Of a stretch of 64,000 bases of DNA, positions 44,198 through 52,536 are shown one piece after another; the first letter of the stretch is position 1; every line of letters starts with the position of its first letter. The notes beneath the pieces are model-generated. The model searched no databases. It was not told the origin of the DNA and was given only the letters and a program-made list of their open reading frames with translations. The translations under genes and the position numbers were made by a program. Source of the DNA: an uncultured Victivallales bacterium (GTDB taxonomy: Bacteria > Verrucomicrobiota > Lentisphaeria > Victivallales > UBA1829). Location of the stretch: contig CALXRL010000044.1 of the NCBI GenBank assembly GCA_944390735.1, forward strand, positions 62,001 through 126,000. The letters are read 5' to 3'.

Positions 44198-45847
44198 ATG
44201 CTGAAGTGGCTCCACATCAAAAATCTGGCTCTGGTGCACGAGGCGGATCTGGAATTCGGGCCCGGCTTCAACGCCATCACCGGAGAAACAGGAGCGGGGA
44301 AATCGGTTCTGATGGGAGGAGTCGCCCTGCTGCTCGGCGGAAGGTTCGACAAGTCCGCCATCCGCCAGGGGACCGACCGCTGCGAAATCTCCGGAGAATT
44401 TCTGCTGGAGGAGGCCACCGCCGGCGAAATCGCCCGTCTTCTGGAAGAGAACGGCATTGAGCCCTGCGAAGGCAATCAGCTGCTGATCCGGCGCGTGTTC
44501 ACGCATTCGGGCGGACGGATCTTTCTCAACTCCTCTCCCGCCACCGCACAGATTCTGCGGACAATCGGCGAACAGCTTGTCGACATCCATTCGGCCGATG
44601 AGGCCCACGGACTCATGCGCACCGCCGCGCAGCTGAAAGCCCTCGACCGCTTCGCCCGGCTGGATTCCCTGCTCGAACGCTGTTCGGCGGCATGGACGGA
44701 GATCCGCCGAACCACCGCGGAAAAACAGGCGTTCCTCGACACCATGCCCTCCGCAGAGGAGGCCGCTCTCCTGCGAAAGGAAATCGAAGAGATCGAACAC
44801 CAGAACCCGCAGGAAGGCGAGGATGTCAAACTGGAGGCAATCCACTCCGCGGCCTCGAATTCCAAAATCATTCTGGAAATTGCCTCGGCGGCGAGCGCGG
44901 CGCTGAACGAATCGGACGACTCGCTGATCGACCGGCTCTCCGCAGTGCGCCGCCTGCTCCGTCCGCTGGAAAACGTCGACACCATCTACGCGGAACAGTT
45001 TCTGGCGAAGTGCGACGAAATCTCCGACGCCCTCTCCGAACTGACCAACGCCATCCAGTCGCGCGCCGCCTCCGTGGAACTGGATGAAAATGAATTCGCC
45101 GCCCTCGAAGAACGAATGCGGATCCTCCAGAGTCTCAAACGCAAATACGGACCGGAACTCTCCGACGTGCAGGCCCATCTCGAAGAGGCCAAACGACGGG
45201 TGGACTGCTTCGATCACTCCGCCCGCGAACGGGAACGGCTGGAACAGGCGGAAGCCGCCGCAATCGCCGCTCATCGCGCCGTCTGCCGGGAACTCTCCGA
45301 GGCGCGGAAAGAGGCGGGAGCAAAACTCGCAGCCTCTCTGAAAAAAGAGATCATCAAACTCGGATTCCGAAAAGCGGATTTCAACGTGGAATTTTCCGAA
45401 GCCCAGCCAGGACCGAATGGAAGCGACCGGATTGAATTTCTCTTTTCCGCCAATCCCGGAGTTCCCGTCAAACCCCTTCGGGACGTTGCCAGCAGCGGAG
45501 AACTCTCCCGCGTCATGCTGGCCATCAAAACCGTCCTGGCGGAAGTCGACCACATCGCCACCATCGTTTTCGACGAAATCGATGCCAATATCGGAGGAGA
45601 AACCGCCGTGGTCGTCGCCGGCGAGCTGAACCAGCTGGGAAAACGCAAACAGATTCTCTGCATCTCGCATCTTGCCCAGGTTGCGGCACGCGCCGACCGT
45701 CATTTCGTCGTGGAGAAAAAAACCACCAGCGAAACCGCCGTCAGCACCATTCACGTTCTGGACCGGAAAGGACGCATCGCGGAAATCGCCCGCATGCTCG
45801 GCGGCGGACCGGCCGCGGAAAAACACGCCGAAGCCCTCCTCGCCTGA
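44198..45847 (+). CDS. recN: DNA repair protein RecN
   Basis: 549 residues, standard for RecN. The SMC-like ATPase starts with MLKWLHIKNLALVHEADLEF and Walker A GETGAGKS (29-36). Long heptad arms (about 155-350) follow, and the C-terminal half has SSGELSRVMLAIKTVL (ABC signature) and IVFDEIDANIGGETA (Walker B). The end QILCISHLAQVAA is typical. RecN holds DNA ends together in recombinational repair of double-strand breaks. It lies only 3 nt after the acyltransferase, so it is probably on the kdsB transcript. Confidence 0.96.
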   Translation: MLKWLHIKNLALVHEADLEFGPGFNAITGETGAGKSVLMGGVALLLGGRFDKSAIRQGTDRCEISGEFLLEEATAGEIARLLEENGIEPCEGNQLLIRRVFTHSGGRIFLNSSPATAQILRTIGEQLVDIHSADEAHGLMRTAAQLKALDRFARLDSLLERCSAAWTEIRRTTAEKQAFLDTMPSAEEAALLRKEIEEIEHQNPQEGEDVKLEAIHSAASNSKIILEIASAASAALNESDDSLIDRLSAVRRLLRPLENVDTIYAEQFLAKCDEISDALSELTNAIQSRAASVELDENEFAALEERMRILQSLKRKYGPELSDVQAHLEEAKRRVDCFDHSARERERLEQAEAAAIAAHRAVCRELSEARKEAGAKLAASLKKEIIKLGFRKADFNVEFSEAQPGPNGSDRIEFLFSANPGVPVKPLRDVASSGELSRVMLAIKTVLAEVDHIATIVFDEIDANIGGETAVVVAGELNQLGKRKQILCISHLAQVAARADRHFVVEKKTTSETAVSTIHVLDRKGRIAEIARMLGGGPAAEKHAEALLA

Positions 45848-45916
45848 TCCCCGGACCGGACAGAAAAGGAAACACCCCAAGCCCCCTCCGGAAAGCACGG
45901 AACACCCCGTTCTCTC

Positions 45917-46921
45917 TCATCGCCCTTTCTTCTCCTGCTCTTTCAGATACCGCAGCACCGCGGGAACTCCCCCCTGTTCCGCGATTCCGAGAAAGAGGCG
46001 GTAGCCGGAACCGTAAGTGGAATCCTTCCGCTCCAGTTTCGCCTTGTTCAAGGACTCCTGACGGAAGGAGACGTTCACCAGGGAGGAGACATATTCCGCA
46101 AATCCTTCGGGAATCTTCCGCGGCTCCGTCTTCAGATACGGAAACTTATGATACTGCCAGTGATGCGCCAGTTCATGCGCGGCAATTTCACGGAAGCGCC
46201 AGCGGGGAAGGGAATCAAGCAGATACACCTCGCAGCGGTACCCGATGATTTCGGAGATCGTTTTTCCTTTCCGTTCGAGCATATTGCTGCGGCAGTAACC
46301 GAGTTCGATGGTATTTTTGTCGGGCGGAAGATTCGTGACCGCGCGCAGCGTCGGTTCGTCGACAAGGCGGAGACGGAGCGGACAGCGGATCTCTTCGCCC
46401 AGGAGCTTCTCCGTTCTCTCCCGCACCTCCTGAAAGAGCCGTTCCGCCTCTTCCGGATCGCGGATGGACTCCTTCGCGCAGGAAGCGCAGGTCCGGCGTC
46501 CGTCGGGAAGGCGGGCCCCCTTTCCCGGCAGTTCGCAGGCAAAACACCGGGGAAGCCGGGAACAGTGATGACAGAGCACTCTTTTTTCTCCCATCGGAGT
46601 CGGATAGACGCCATATTTCCCGGCGATCGGCTGATGGCAGCTGTCGCACTTCGGCAGCACCGGTTTCATGCAGTCGATGGAGCAGTACTGCCTGTTTTTG
46701 TATTGAAAACGGTTGTCCCGGAGAATTTTTCCGCAGGTGGCGCATCTGGGGAGAGTCCGGTCGAAACAGCGCTGCGAACAGTAGGCCTTGCCGTCCGAGA
46801 CCAGATACCGGCCGCTGATCTTTTTTCCGCACAGAGTGCAGCGGATACTCTGCGCCGGAAGAAGCAGCGGAGCAAAGAGAAACAGAACAAACAGAATGGA
46901 GACCCATCGCAAAGCGTTCAT
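45917..46921 (-). CDS. Secreted DA1-like zinc peptidase with LIM-like Cys modules
   Basis: 334 residues from the ATG at 46921. A signal peptide (about 1-25, ending PAQS) is followed by four Cys-rich modules of LIM or treble-clef type: CTLCGKKI to YCSQRC, CATCGKIL to YCSIDC, CDSCHQPI to CHHC, and CFACELPG to CASC (residues 28-148). The C-terminal domain has the zincin motif AHELAHHWQYH (His249 and His253 with Glu250) and, 17 residues later, IPEGFAEYVSSL, which supplies a third metal ligand as in DA1-type peptidases. In plants DA1 is a ubiquitin-linked peptidase in the cytosol; here the protein is exported and the role is unknown. It converges on recN. Confidence 0.75.
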   Translation of the reverse strand: MNALRWVSILFVLFLFAPLLLPAQSIRCTLCGKKISGRYLVSDGKAYCSQRCFDRTLPRCATCGKILRDNRFQYKNRQYCSIDCMKPVLPKCDSCHQPIAGKYGVYPTPMGEKRVLCHHCSRLPRCFACELPGKGARLPDGRRTCASCAKESIRDPEEAERLFQEVRERTEKLLGEEIRCPLRLRLVDEPTLRAVTNLPPDKNTIELGYCRSNMLERKGKTISEIIGYRCEVYLLDSLPRWRFREIAAHELAHHWQYHKFPYLKTEPRKIPEGFAEYVSSLVNVSFRQESLNKAKLERKDSTYGSGYRLFLGIAEQGGVPAVLRYLKEQEKKGR

Positions 46922-47109
46922 GTCGGCAGTCCTTTCTCTGACGGAAGGAAACATAACACGGCTTCTTTGAAAATCAAAGAGGTTTGACCGCCTTCTCCGG
47001 AAAAAGTTCCCCTTCCCCTCCGCGCGCCATTCCCTCCGGAAGCGGGAAGCGCCGATTGCTTCCGCATTCTTCCATATCTGCTTTTTTTGTCATGTTGTTT
47101 TCCAATAAA

Positions 47110-47161
47110 TTACATTTTTGTAACAAAGAAAAAACAGAAAATTTCCGAAGATTCTGTTTTT
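47110..47161 (+). promoter_or_regulatory. Two inverted repeats upstream of the glnK promoter
   Basis: TTACA-TTTT-TGTAA lies at 47110-47123 and a 10-bp pair A-AAAACAGAA / TTCTGTTTT-T at 47130-47139 and 47152-47161. They sit 40-95 bp before the sigma-54 site at 47203, the range in which enhancer-binding activators such as NtrC attach. The second pair also has the shape of an intrinsic terminator with a short T run, but no gene on the + strand lies upstream to be ended. Sequences do not match the classical NtrC site closely. Confidence 0.45.
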
Positions 47162-47202
47162 ATACACAAAAATGAGTTTCAAACGGTCTTGATTTTGATT
47201 TT

Positions 47203-47216
47203 GGCATGGAGTCTGC
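47203..47216 (+). promoter_or_regulatory. Sigma-54 (RpoN) promoter for glnK-amtB
   Basis: TTGGCATGGAGTCTGCTAA contains the invariant GG (47203-47204) and GC (47215-47216) ten bases apart, the hallmark of -24/-12 promoters (TGGCAC-N5-TTGCW). It lies 44 nt before the glnK start codon. glnK-amtB operons are classical RpoN/NtrC targets, so position and gene agree. Confidence 0.8.
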
Positions 47217-47259
47217 TAACAGAAGGGGCAATGCGTGGATCAACCAAAAGGAGGTTCCA

Positions 47260-47601
47260 ATGAAACTGATCACAGCGTACATCAAACCGGAACGGTTGAA
47301 TGCAGTCAAGCAGGAACTGTTCAAGAGGGAAATTTACAAGATGTCAGTCACAAACGCACTTGGCTGCGGCCAGCAGAAGGGATATATGGAAGCCTACCGC
47401 GGCGTTGTCCAGGAAGTTCATCTTCTGAAAAAGGTCAGAATTGAAATCGCGGTCAACGACGAATTTGTGAAACCGACGCTTGAAGCCATCATTGCGGGCG
47501 CCCGCACCGGCACCATCGGCGATGGGAAAATCTTTGTAACAACACTCGACGACTGCATCAGAATCCGGACCGGCGAAACCGGAACGGCAGCAATCGGATA
47601 A
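47260..47601 (+). CDS. glnK: PII signal protein (GlnK/GlnB)
   Basis: 113 residues. PII signatures: [20 protein letters not shown], the T-loop [17 protein letters not shown] (37-53), [18 protein letters not shown] (B-loop and C-terminal strand) and IRTGETG. Aligned without gaps to E. coli GlnB, the uridylylated Tyr51 is Gln here, so regulation by GlnD uridylylation at that position cannot occur; Tyr46 is kept. It would bind ATP, ADP and 2-oxoglutarate and plug the ammonium channel encoded next. AAGGAGG precedes the ATG at 47260. Confidence 0.95.
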   Translation: MKLITAYIKPERLNAVKQELFKREIYKMSVTNALGCGQQKGYMEAYRGVVQEVHLLKKVRIEIAVNDEFVKPTLEAIIAGARTGTIGDGKIFVTTLDDCIRIRTGETGTAAIG

Positions 47602-47619
47602 CGGAAAGGAGTTCTTATC

Positions 47620-48960
47620 ATGATGAAATTGTTTTCGACCATTCTGATTGCGGCTGCGGCCACGGCCCTGTTCGCCGACGGCACCACCGCCGCGGTCGCC
47701 GTGAAGGAGGCTGCAAAGGGACCGACCCCGGCGGAAGTGCTCTTTACGGTCAACAACCTCTGGATGCTCATTGGAACATTTCTGGTGTTTGTCATGCACC
47801 TGGGCTTCGCTCTTGTGGAAACAGGACTTACTCGAGCGAAAAACTGCGTGAACATCCTGTGCAAAAACTTTGTCACGCCCGCAATCGGCATTCTGACCTT
47901 TCTTCTGGTCGGCTTCGGACTGATGTATCCGGGCGGAGACTGGCTGATGGGAAAAGTGCTTGGATTCGCCGGCTTCGGACTGAACTGCCCTCCGGGTGAC
48001 GCGGGACTGATCGGCTACAACGGCGGGAAGTACACCTACTGGACGGACTTCATCTTCCAGGCCATGTTCGCGGCGACCTGTGTGACCATTGTCTCCGGAG
48101 CGGTGGCGGGACGAATCAAGCTGAGCGCCTATCTGATCTTCGCAGTGGTGTATGCGGCGGTGGTCTACCCGATCGTCGGTTCGTGGGGATGGGGCGGCGG
48201 CTGGCTCACGGATCTCAACTTCCATGACCTTGCCGGATCGACCTTTGTCCACTCGGTCGGCGGCTGGGCGGCGCTTGCAGGCGTGATCGTCCTCGGTCCG
48301 CGGTACGGGAAATATGTGGGCGGCATCTCCAAACCGATTCTTGCGCACAGCATGCCGCTGGCAACCATTGGAGTGTTCCTCCTCTGGCTCGGATGGTTCG
48401 GATTCAACGGAGCTTCCGCGTTCAGTGCGGATCCGTACCTGGTCTCGTACATCTTTGTGACAACGACTCTTGCATCCTGCGCCGGCATTGTCACCTCGAT
48501 GATGACCTCCTGGACGATCCAGAAGAAGCCCGACCTCTCCATGATGCTCAACGGAGCGCTTGCGGGACTGGTTGCGATCACGGCGGGTGCGGACTGCGTC
48601 AGCATCACCTCTTCGCTGGTGATCGGCGGAATCGCGGGTGTGATCGTGGTGCTTGCGGTTATGATGTTCGACCGTCTGTACCTGGATGACCCGGTCGGAG
48701 CTCTCTCGGTCCATCTGGTGAACGGAGTCTTCGGAACGCTTGCCGTTGGAATTTTCAGTCCGGACTTCAAGCTTCTCCCGCAGCTCATCGGAGTGGTTGC
48801 GGTGGGTGCGGCATCGTTCCTCTGCGCGTTGGTCATCTTCCTGCTCCTCAAGAAGTTCTGGGGTCTGAGGGCAACCGATGAAGAACAGATCCGCGGTCTG
48901 GACCTCAGTGAACATGGAATGGAAGCCTACGGCGGATTCCAGATCTTCCAGAACGAATAA
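47620..48960 (+). CDS. amtB: Ammonium transporter AmtB
   Basis: 446 residues: a signal sequence (to about ADGTTAA) and eleven membrane helices. The periplasmic recruitment region has NNLWMLIGTFLVFVMHLGFA, and ETGLTRAKNC is the family start. The pore His pair lies in FHDLAGSTFVHSVGG and VHLVNGVFGTLAVG. WLGWFGFNGASAF is another Amt hallmark. It conducts ammonia or ammonium into the cell under nitrogen limitation, gated by GlnK from the gene 18 nt upstream. AAAGGAG lies 8 nt before the first of two ATGs. A strong terminator follows. Confidence 0.96.
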   Translation: MMKLFSTILIAAAATALFADGTTAAVAVKEAAKGPTPAEVLFTVNNLWMLIGTFLVFVMHLGFALVETGLTRAKNCVNILCKNFVTPAIGILTFLLVGFGLMYPGGDWLMGKVLGFAGFGLNCPPGDAGLIGYNGGKYTYWTDFIFQAMFAATCVTIVSGAVAGRIKLSAYLIFAVVYAAVVYPIVGSWGWGGGWLTDLNFHDLAGSTFVHSVGGWAALAGVIVLGPRYGKYVGGISKPILAHSMPLATIGVFLLWLGWFGFNGASAFSADPYLVSYIFVTTTLASCAGIVTSMMTSWTIQKKPDLSMMLNGALAGLVAITAGADCVSITSSLVIGGIAGVIVVLAVMMFDRLYLDDPVGALSVHLVNGVFGTLAVGIFSPDFKLLPQLIGVVAVGAASFLCALVIFLLLKKFWGLRATDEEQIRGLDLSEHGMEAYGGFQIFQNE

Positions 48961-48990
48961 GCCGTATTGAAACAGAAACCTCTCCAGACC

Positions 48991-49032
48991 TCCCCCCGGA
49001 ACCATGCGACATCGGTTCCGGGGGGATTTTCT
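48991..49032. terminator. Bidirectional intrinsic terminator after amtB
   Basis: A perfect 13-bp stem TCCCCCCGGAACC / GGTTCCGGGGGGA (48991-49003 and 49014-49026) with a 10-nt loop is followed by TTTTCTT. It stands between amtB and the convergent GH4 gene. Confidence 0.9.
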
Positions 49033-50423
49033 TATCTCTGCATCCGGAACCATTCCGGGGGAAGATGATCCTTTTCCGCTTCCAGAAGTTCCTGCATGAT
49101 CCGCTTTGCATCGTTCAGATTGTTGACGAGCGGATCACCGGCAAGGGCTCGGTAGAGAATGTTGCGATCGCAGGAGACGGCGGCCTCCGCGGTCAGCTCG
49201 TGCGTGTCAAGAATCTGCTGGGTCAGACCGAGCAGACCGCGCGGCATCGGCACACAGGGACGCGGTTTCGGGCCGTTCATATCGAGATCGCAGCGCAGTT
49301 CGAGGAATGCGTCGTCAGGCAGATTCGGAACCGCTCCCCGGTTCGGACCGTTGATATAAAACGTCTTGCCCAGATTCCCCCACATGGATTCGATGATGTC
49401 GGTTGCGTGATCGCCGCGCCCCTGTCGGAAGAACTCGTCCATCGGGATTTCCCCGTTCGCGAATTTTTCAGTGACGCTCCAGGCTGCGGCCATCTCGTCG
49501 GCCCGGTGGTAACCGTCGAAACAGAGAATCGGTTCCGGAGTCACGGGAGAGACTCCGCAGCCCTGAAAGAACGGAACATACTCCTTGGTATGGCTGACCG
49601 CGGTCGGATAGGCCCCGTAAAGATCCATGAACTGGAGCGCATAATTCATATTCAGACGCGGTTTTGCCTTGTCACTCGGACGCGTATCATACTCCCGGGC
49701 CGCCGCCTCCGCGACAAACCGGTAAAGATCCGGCATCCGGTCTTTCCCATCGTAGGCGCACTTGAGAACCCAGGTGCAGTGATTGACCCCGGCGATCTGA
49801 AGATCAAACTTCGCATCCGTTTCCGGATCAATCGGAAGAATCTCCTTTTCCGTGATCCCCGCCTGGCGGAGAAACATTGCTCGGACATAGGGAGAGTGGT
49901 TGCCGTCGCACAGGGCAAAACTCTTCACATCGGGGGCATAGCGCATCAGTCCGATTCCAAGCGTGGCGGTCGGATTGACAAAGTTAATCAGCCAGGCGTC
50001 CGGACAGAGACGGCGGACATCATCGGCAATCCGCAGCACCTCCGGCAGCTCCCGGAGCGCACGGAAAATGCCGCCCGGTCCGATGGTATCGCTCGAACAC
50101 ATCGTCACTCCGTATTTTTTTGAGATTCTCGTATCCAGTTCGCGATAGTACGCGTTGCGGAAGGAGAAGGAAAGCACGACAAAGTCGGCATCCCTCATCA
50201 CCTCTTTCCGATCGGTCGATCCGATGATGTTCAACTCCGCGCCCGCATGCTTCCGCGCACGGTCCGCAAGTTTCATCATGGTGTCAAGCACCTCCGGCTT
50301 CGTATCCACCAGAGCAAGAGTTCCTGTCCGCAGAACAGGACTGGTTACCATGTTGTAGATGACCGGCCTGCCGAAAAAGTAACTTCCGGCTCCTATGACT
50401 GCGACTTTCGGACCTTTTTTCAT
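49032..50423 (-). CDS. Glycoside hydrolase family 4 (NAD+/Mn2+-dependent)
   Basis: 463 residues from the ATG at 50423; an in-frame ATG three codons upstream abuts the AAAGGA site and is unlikely. The NAD-binding start KVAVIGAGSYFFGRPVIYNM, the segment LSFSFRNAYYRELDTRISKK followed by YGV, WLINFVNPTATLGIGLMRY, CDGNHSPYVR (the metal-binding Cys region) and IAGVNHCTWVL (metal-binding His) are as in family 4. These enzymes open glycosidic bonds by oxidation at C3 and elimination, and include alpha-glucosidases, galactosidases and glucuronidases. The exact sugar is open. No signal peptide, so it acts on imported oligosaccharides. The divergent AraC gene probably regulates it. Confidence 0.88.
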   Translation of the reverse strand: MKKGPKVAVIGAGSYFFGRPVIYNMVTSPVLRTGTLALVDTKPEVLDTMMKLADRARKHAGAELNIIGSTDRKEVMRDADFVVLSFSFRNAYYRELDTRISKKYGVTMCSSDTIGPGGIFRALRELPEVLRIADDVRRLCPDAWLINFVNPTATLGIGLMRYAPDVKSFALCDGNHSPYVRAMFLRQAGITEKEILPIDPETDAKFDLQIAGVNHCTWVLKCAYDGKDRMPDLYRFVAEAAAREYDTRPSDKAKPRLNMNYALQFMDLYGAYPTAVSHTKEYVPFFQGCGVSPVTPEPILCFDGYHRADEMAAAWSVTEKFANGEIPMDEFFRQGRGDHATDIIESMWGNLGKTFYINGPNRGAVPNLPDDAFLELRCDLDMNGPKPRPCVPMPRGLLGLTQQILDTHELTAEAAVSCDRNILYRALAGDPLVNNLNDAKRIMQELLEAEKDHLPPEWFRMQR

Positions 50424-50465
50424 TTTCCGCATTCCTTTCTGTTGATTGGGAAGATTCCGGAAAAC

Positions 50466-50511
50466 ATTTTAGCATATTCCATTTGAAATCACAAGAGGAA
50501 TCCTGTATTCT
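50466..50511. promoter_or_regulatory. Overlapping divergent sigma-70 promoters
   Basis: On the + strand TTGAAA-N17-TATTCT (50483-50511) drives the AraC gene. On the - strand TTGTGA-N17-TAAAAT (50494 down to 50466) drives the GH4 gene. The -35 boxes overlap within 12 bp, so RNA polymerase cannot use both at once, and one bound regulator could affect both. Confidence 0.6.
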
Positions 50512-50559
50512 AACTGGTAATTTTGTTGCACGGCTTATCAAACAAGGAGATTCCGGAAA

Positions 50560-51351
50560 ATGCAGGATTCCATCTATCGTCCTTCCCGAAAAGGTTCGAT
50601 TTCCGCCCCGCTTCACGCACGCTCGGCCGGACACTATATGGTAGCCTCCGGCTGGACGGAGGAACCCAGAAAAAAAAACTTTCTGGAACTCTTCTGGTGC
50701 GTTGCCGGAACCGGGGAATTCCGTTGCGGAAACGAGACATGGATTCTGAATCCCGGCGAAGTCTGCTTCCTTTTTCCGGGGGACTGTCACGACCTCCGTT
50801 CCAACGCTCCGGTCTGGGAGTACTACTGGCTCACAATCGACGGACCGGATCCGTGGCTGCTGATCCGTCAGTTCCGTCTGAAGCGTTCCCCGCGGCACGC
50901 GGGGAACTGTCCCGTGGAGGTTTTCGCCCGTCTATCCGCGGAACTTCGGAATCCCGCCGTCCGCGGGGAGTTCCGCGCCGGAGCCGCCGCCTACGAGATT
51001 CTCTCGCTGGCAATGGGCGGAGCCGAACCGGAGGAGAACGGCAGATTCCGCCGTTTCCGAACCCTGCTGGAAGATTCCTTCCACGATCCGGAACTGCAAA
51101 TCGAAACCCTCGCGGATTCCCTCGGGATCCACCGCTCGACGCTGACCCGGCTGGTCAAACGCTGCTGCGGCATGACGCCGATGGAATATCTCCTCTCCCT
51201 CCGGCTTCAGGAGGCGCTCCGGTTGCTGAACGACACGGAATACAGCATCAAGGAAATTGCGGAATGCACGGGGTTCCGCGATCCGAACTATTTTACAAAA
51301 GTCATCTCGCGACGGCTCGGAAAACCGCCCTCATCCCTCCGGAGTTTCTGA
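50560..51351 (+). CDS. AraC family transcriptional regulator
   Basis: 263 residues. The N-terminal cupin-like sensor has FLELFWCVAGTGEFRCGNET followed by PGEVCFLFPGDCHDL, a typical beta-barrel arm for sugar ligands. The C-terminal DNA-binding part shows the two helix-turn-helix motifs IETLADSLGIHRSTLTRLVK and IKEIAECTGFRDPNYFTKVI, ending with GKPPSSLR, the usual 'G.sP..yR' variant. It is divergent from the GH4 gene with overlapping promoters, so activation of GH4 is likely. No terminator is evident before the LacI promoter at 51405. Confidence 0.9.
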   Translation: MQDSIYRPSRKGSISAPLHARSAGHYMVASGWTEEPRKKNFLELFWCVAGTGEFRCGNETWILNPGEVCFLFPGDCHDLRSNAPVWEYYWLTIDGPDPWLLIRQFRLKRSPRHAGNCPVEVFARLSAELRNPAVRGEFRAGAAAYEILSLAMGGAEPEENGRFRRFRTLLEDSFHDPELQIETLADSLGIHRSTLTRLVKRCCGMTPMEYLLSLRLQEALRLLNDTEYSIKEIAECTGFRDPNYFTKVISRRLGKPPSSLRSF

Positions 51352-51404
51352 TTCTCCGCAGGGGAATACCGCGGAAAAACATGGAATTTCTCCGGGTACC
51401 CCCC

Positions 51405-51433
51405 TTGACAAAATCGAAGAAACAGCGTATAAT
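51405..51433 (+). promoter_or_regulatory. Perfect-consensus sigma-70 promoter of the lacI-family operon
   Basis: TTGACA, 17-bp spacer, TATAAT: both hexamers and the spacing equal the consensus. Transcription should start near 51440, inside the operator described next. A promoter this strong normally needs a repressor. Confidence 0.92.
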
Positions 51434-51437
51434 TATT

Positions 51438-51471
51438 TTACCGCAAATAATTGCGGTGATAATTGCGGTAA
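51438..51471 (+). promoter_or_regulatory. Palindromic operator overlapping the transcription start
   Basis: ACCGCAA-ATAA-TTGCGGT (51440-51457) is a perfect 18-bp palindrome, and another TTGCGGT follows at 51463-51469, two helix-face-compatible half-sites 12 bp apart. The outer arms TTACCGCAA (51438-51446) and TTGCGGTAA (51463-51471) also match. Placed from about -2 to +32, it would block the consensus promoter; the LacI-family product of this operon is the natural ligand. Confidence 0.75.
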
Positions 51472-51504
51472 TTTTTTGCAGAACAGAAAAGGGAAGTTCG
51501 AACA

Positions 51505-52536
51505 ATGTCGGTTGATGTCATGGCCAGCATGAAGGATATTGCGGAGACGGCGGGATGTTCCGTTTCCACGGTCTCCCGTGTTCTGAAAAACAAGGGGGAA
51601 ATCGCCCCGGCGACCCGGAAGAAAATTCTGGCCATTGCGGAAAAGTTCGGCTATCACGACAACCGCCTGATTTACGGCATACGGACCGGCCACACGCAGA
51701 CCATCGGTCTGGTCTGTGACTTCAGCAACCTTTTTTTCCAGCGAATTGCCAGCGCCATTGAGCAGGAAATGCGGAAAAGAGATTATCTTGTCATTTTCTG
51801 CTCCCAGCCGGAGGAGGACGATCAGAAAACGCTGAAGCGCCTGGTGGAACAGCGGGTGGACGGCGTAATCCTCGTTCCCAGAAACGATTTCGCCGATACG
51901 GAATATTTCCGGGATGTAATCTCGCGCGGACTTCCGATCATCACAATCGACCGGAAAACGCCGGCGAACGTCGATTACATCGGCAGCGACGATCTCCTCT
52001 GCGGACGGCTCATGGCGGAACATTTCCACTTGCTCGGGCATCGCAGAATCGCTTATTACGCGGGTCCCCCGTATGCCAGTCCGGCGCAGCTGCGACTTCA
52101 GGGGTTTGCCGACTTCTGCCGGGAACACCCGGAAATTTCCCTGACAATCCTCCGAGGTTCTGAAGTCAATGGCTGCGATCCGGAAGAGGAAATGCTGACC
52201 CGATTCCTGAAAAAGCACAGGGAAATCACCGCCATCGGCACGTTTTACGACTACTTTGCCTACGACGTCTGCCGTGCGGCTCTGAAACTGGGACGGAGAA
52301 TTCCGGAGGATCTCGCCGTTGCCGGAGTCGGAGACATGGTACCGGAACGGGCTCGCATGTTTGAACTGACCTCCATTGATCAGCAGCCGGAAAAAATCGC
52401 AGAGGCCGCCGCCCGGCGCATGCTTGCCCGCCTCGCCCTGAACCGGGATGAGACCCTCACTCCGGTGGAAATCCGAATTGAACCCAGACTTGTCATACGA
52501 AATTCAACAATAAAAGAAAGGGCTGTCCGAACATGA
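51505..52536 (+). CDS. LacI family transcriptional repressor
   Basis: 343 residues. The helix-turn-helix and hinge are at about 9-60 ([20 protein letters not shown], then [20 protein letters not shown]). The periplasmic-binding-protein-like core follows with [50 protein letters not shown] and [20 protein letters not shown], ending in the dimerisation strand. It probably represses its own operon through the palindrome at 51438-51471, with a sugar as inducer. Start ATG 51505 is used here; a second at 51520 is possible. Its stop overlaps the start of the pseudopilin gene (ATGA). Confidence 0.93.
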   Translation: MSVDVMASMKDIAETAGCSVSTVSRVLKNKGEIAPATRKKILAIAEKFGYHDNRLIYGIRTGHTQTIGLVCDFSNLFFQRIASAIEQEMRKRDYLVIFCSQPEEDDQKTLKRLVEQRVDGVILVPRNDFADTEYFRDVISRGLPIITIDRKTPANVDYIGSDDLLCGRLMAEHFHLLGHRRIAYYAGPPYASPAQLRLQGFADFCREHPEISLTILRGSEVNGCDPEEEMLTRFLKKHREITAIGTFYDYFAYDVCRAALKLGRRIPEDLAVAGVGDMVPERARMFELTSIDQQPEKIAEAAARRMLARLALNRDETLTPVEIRIEPRLVIRNSTIKERAVRT

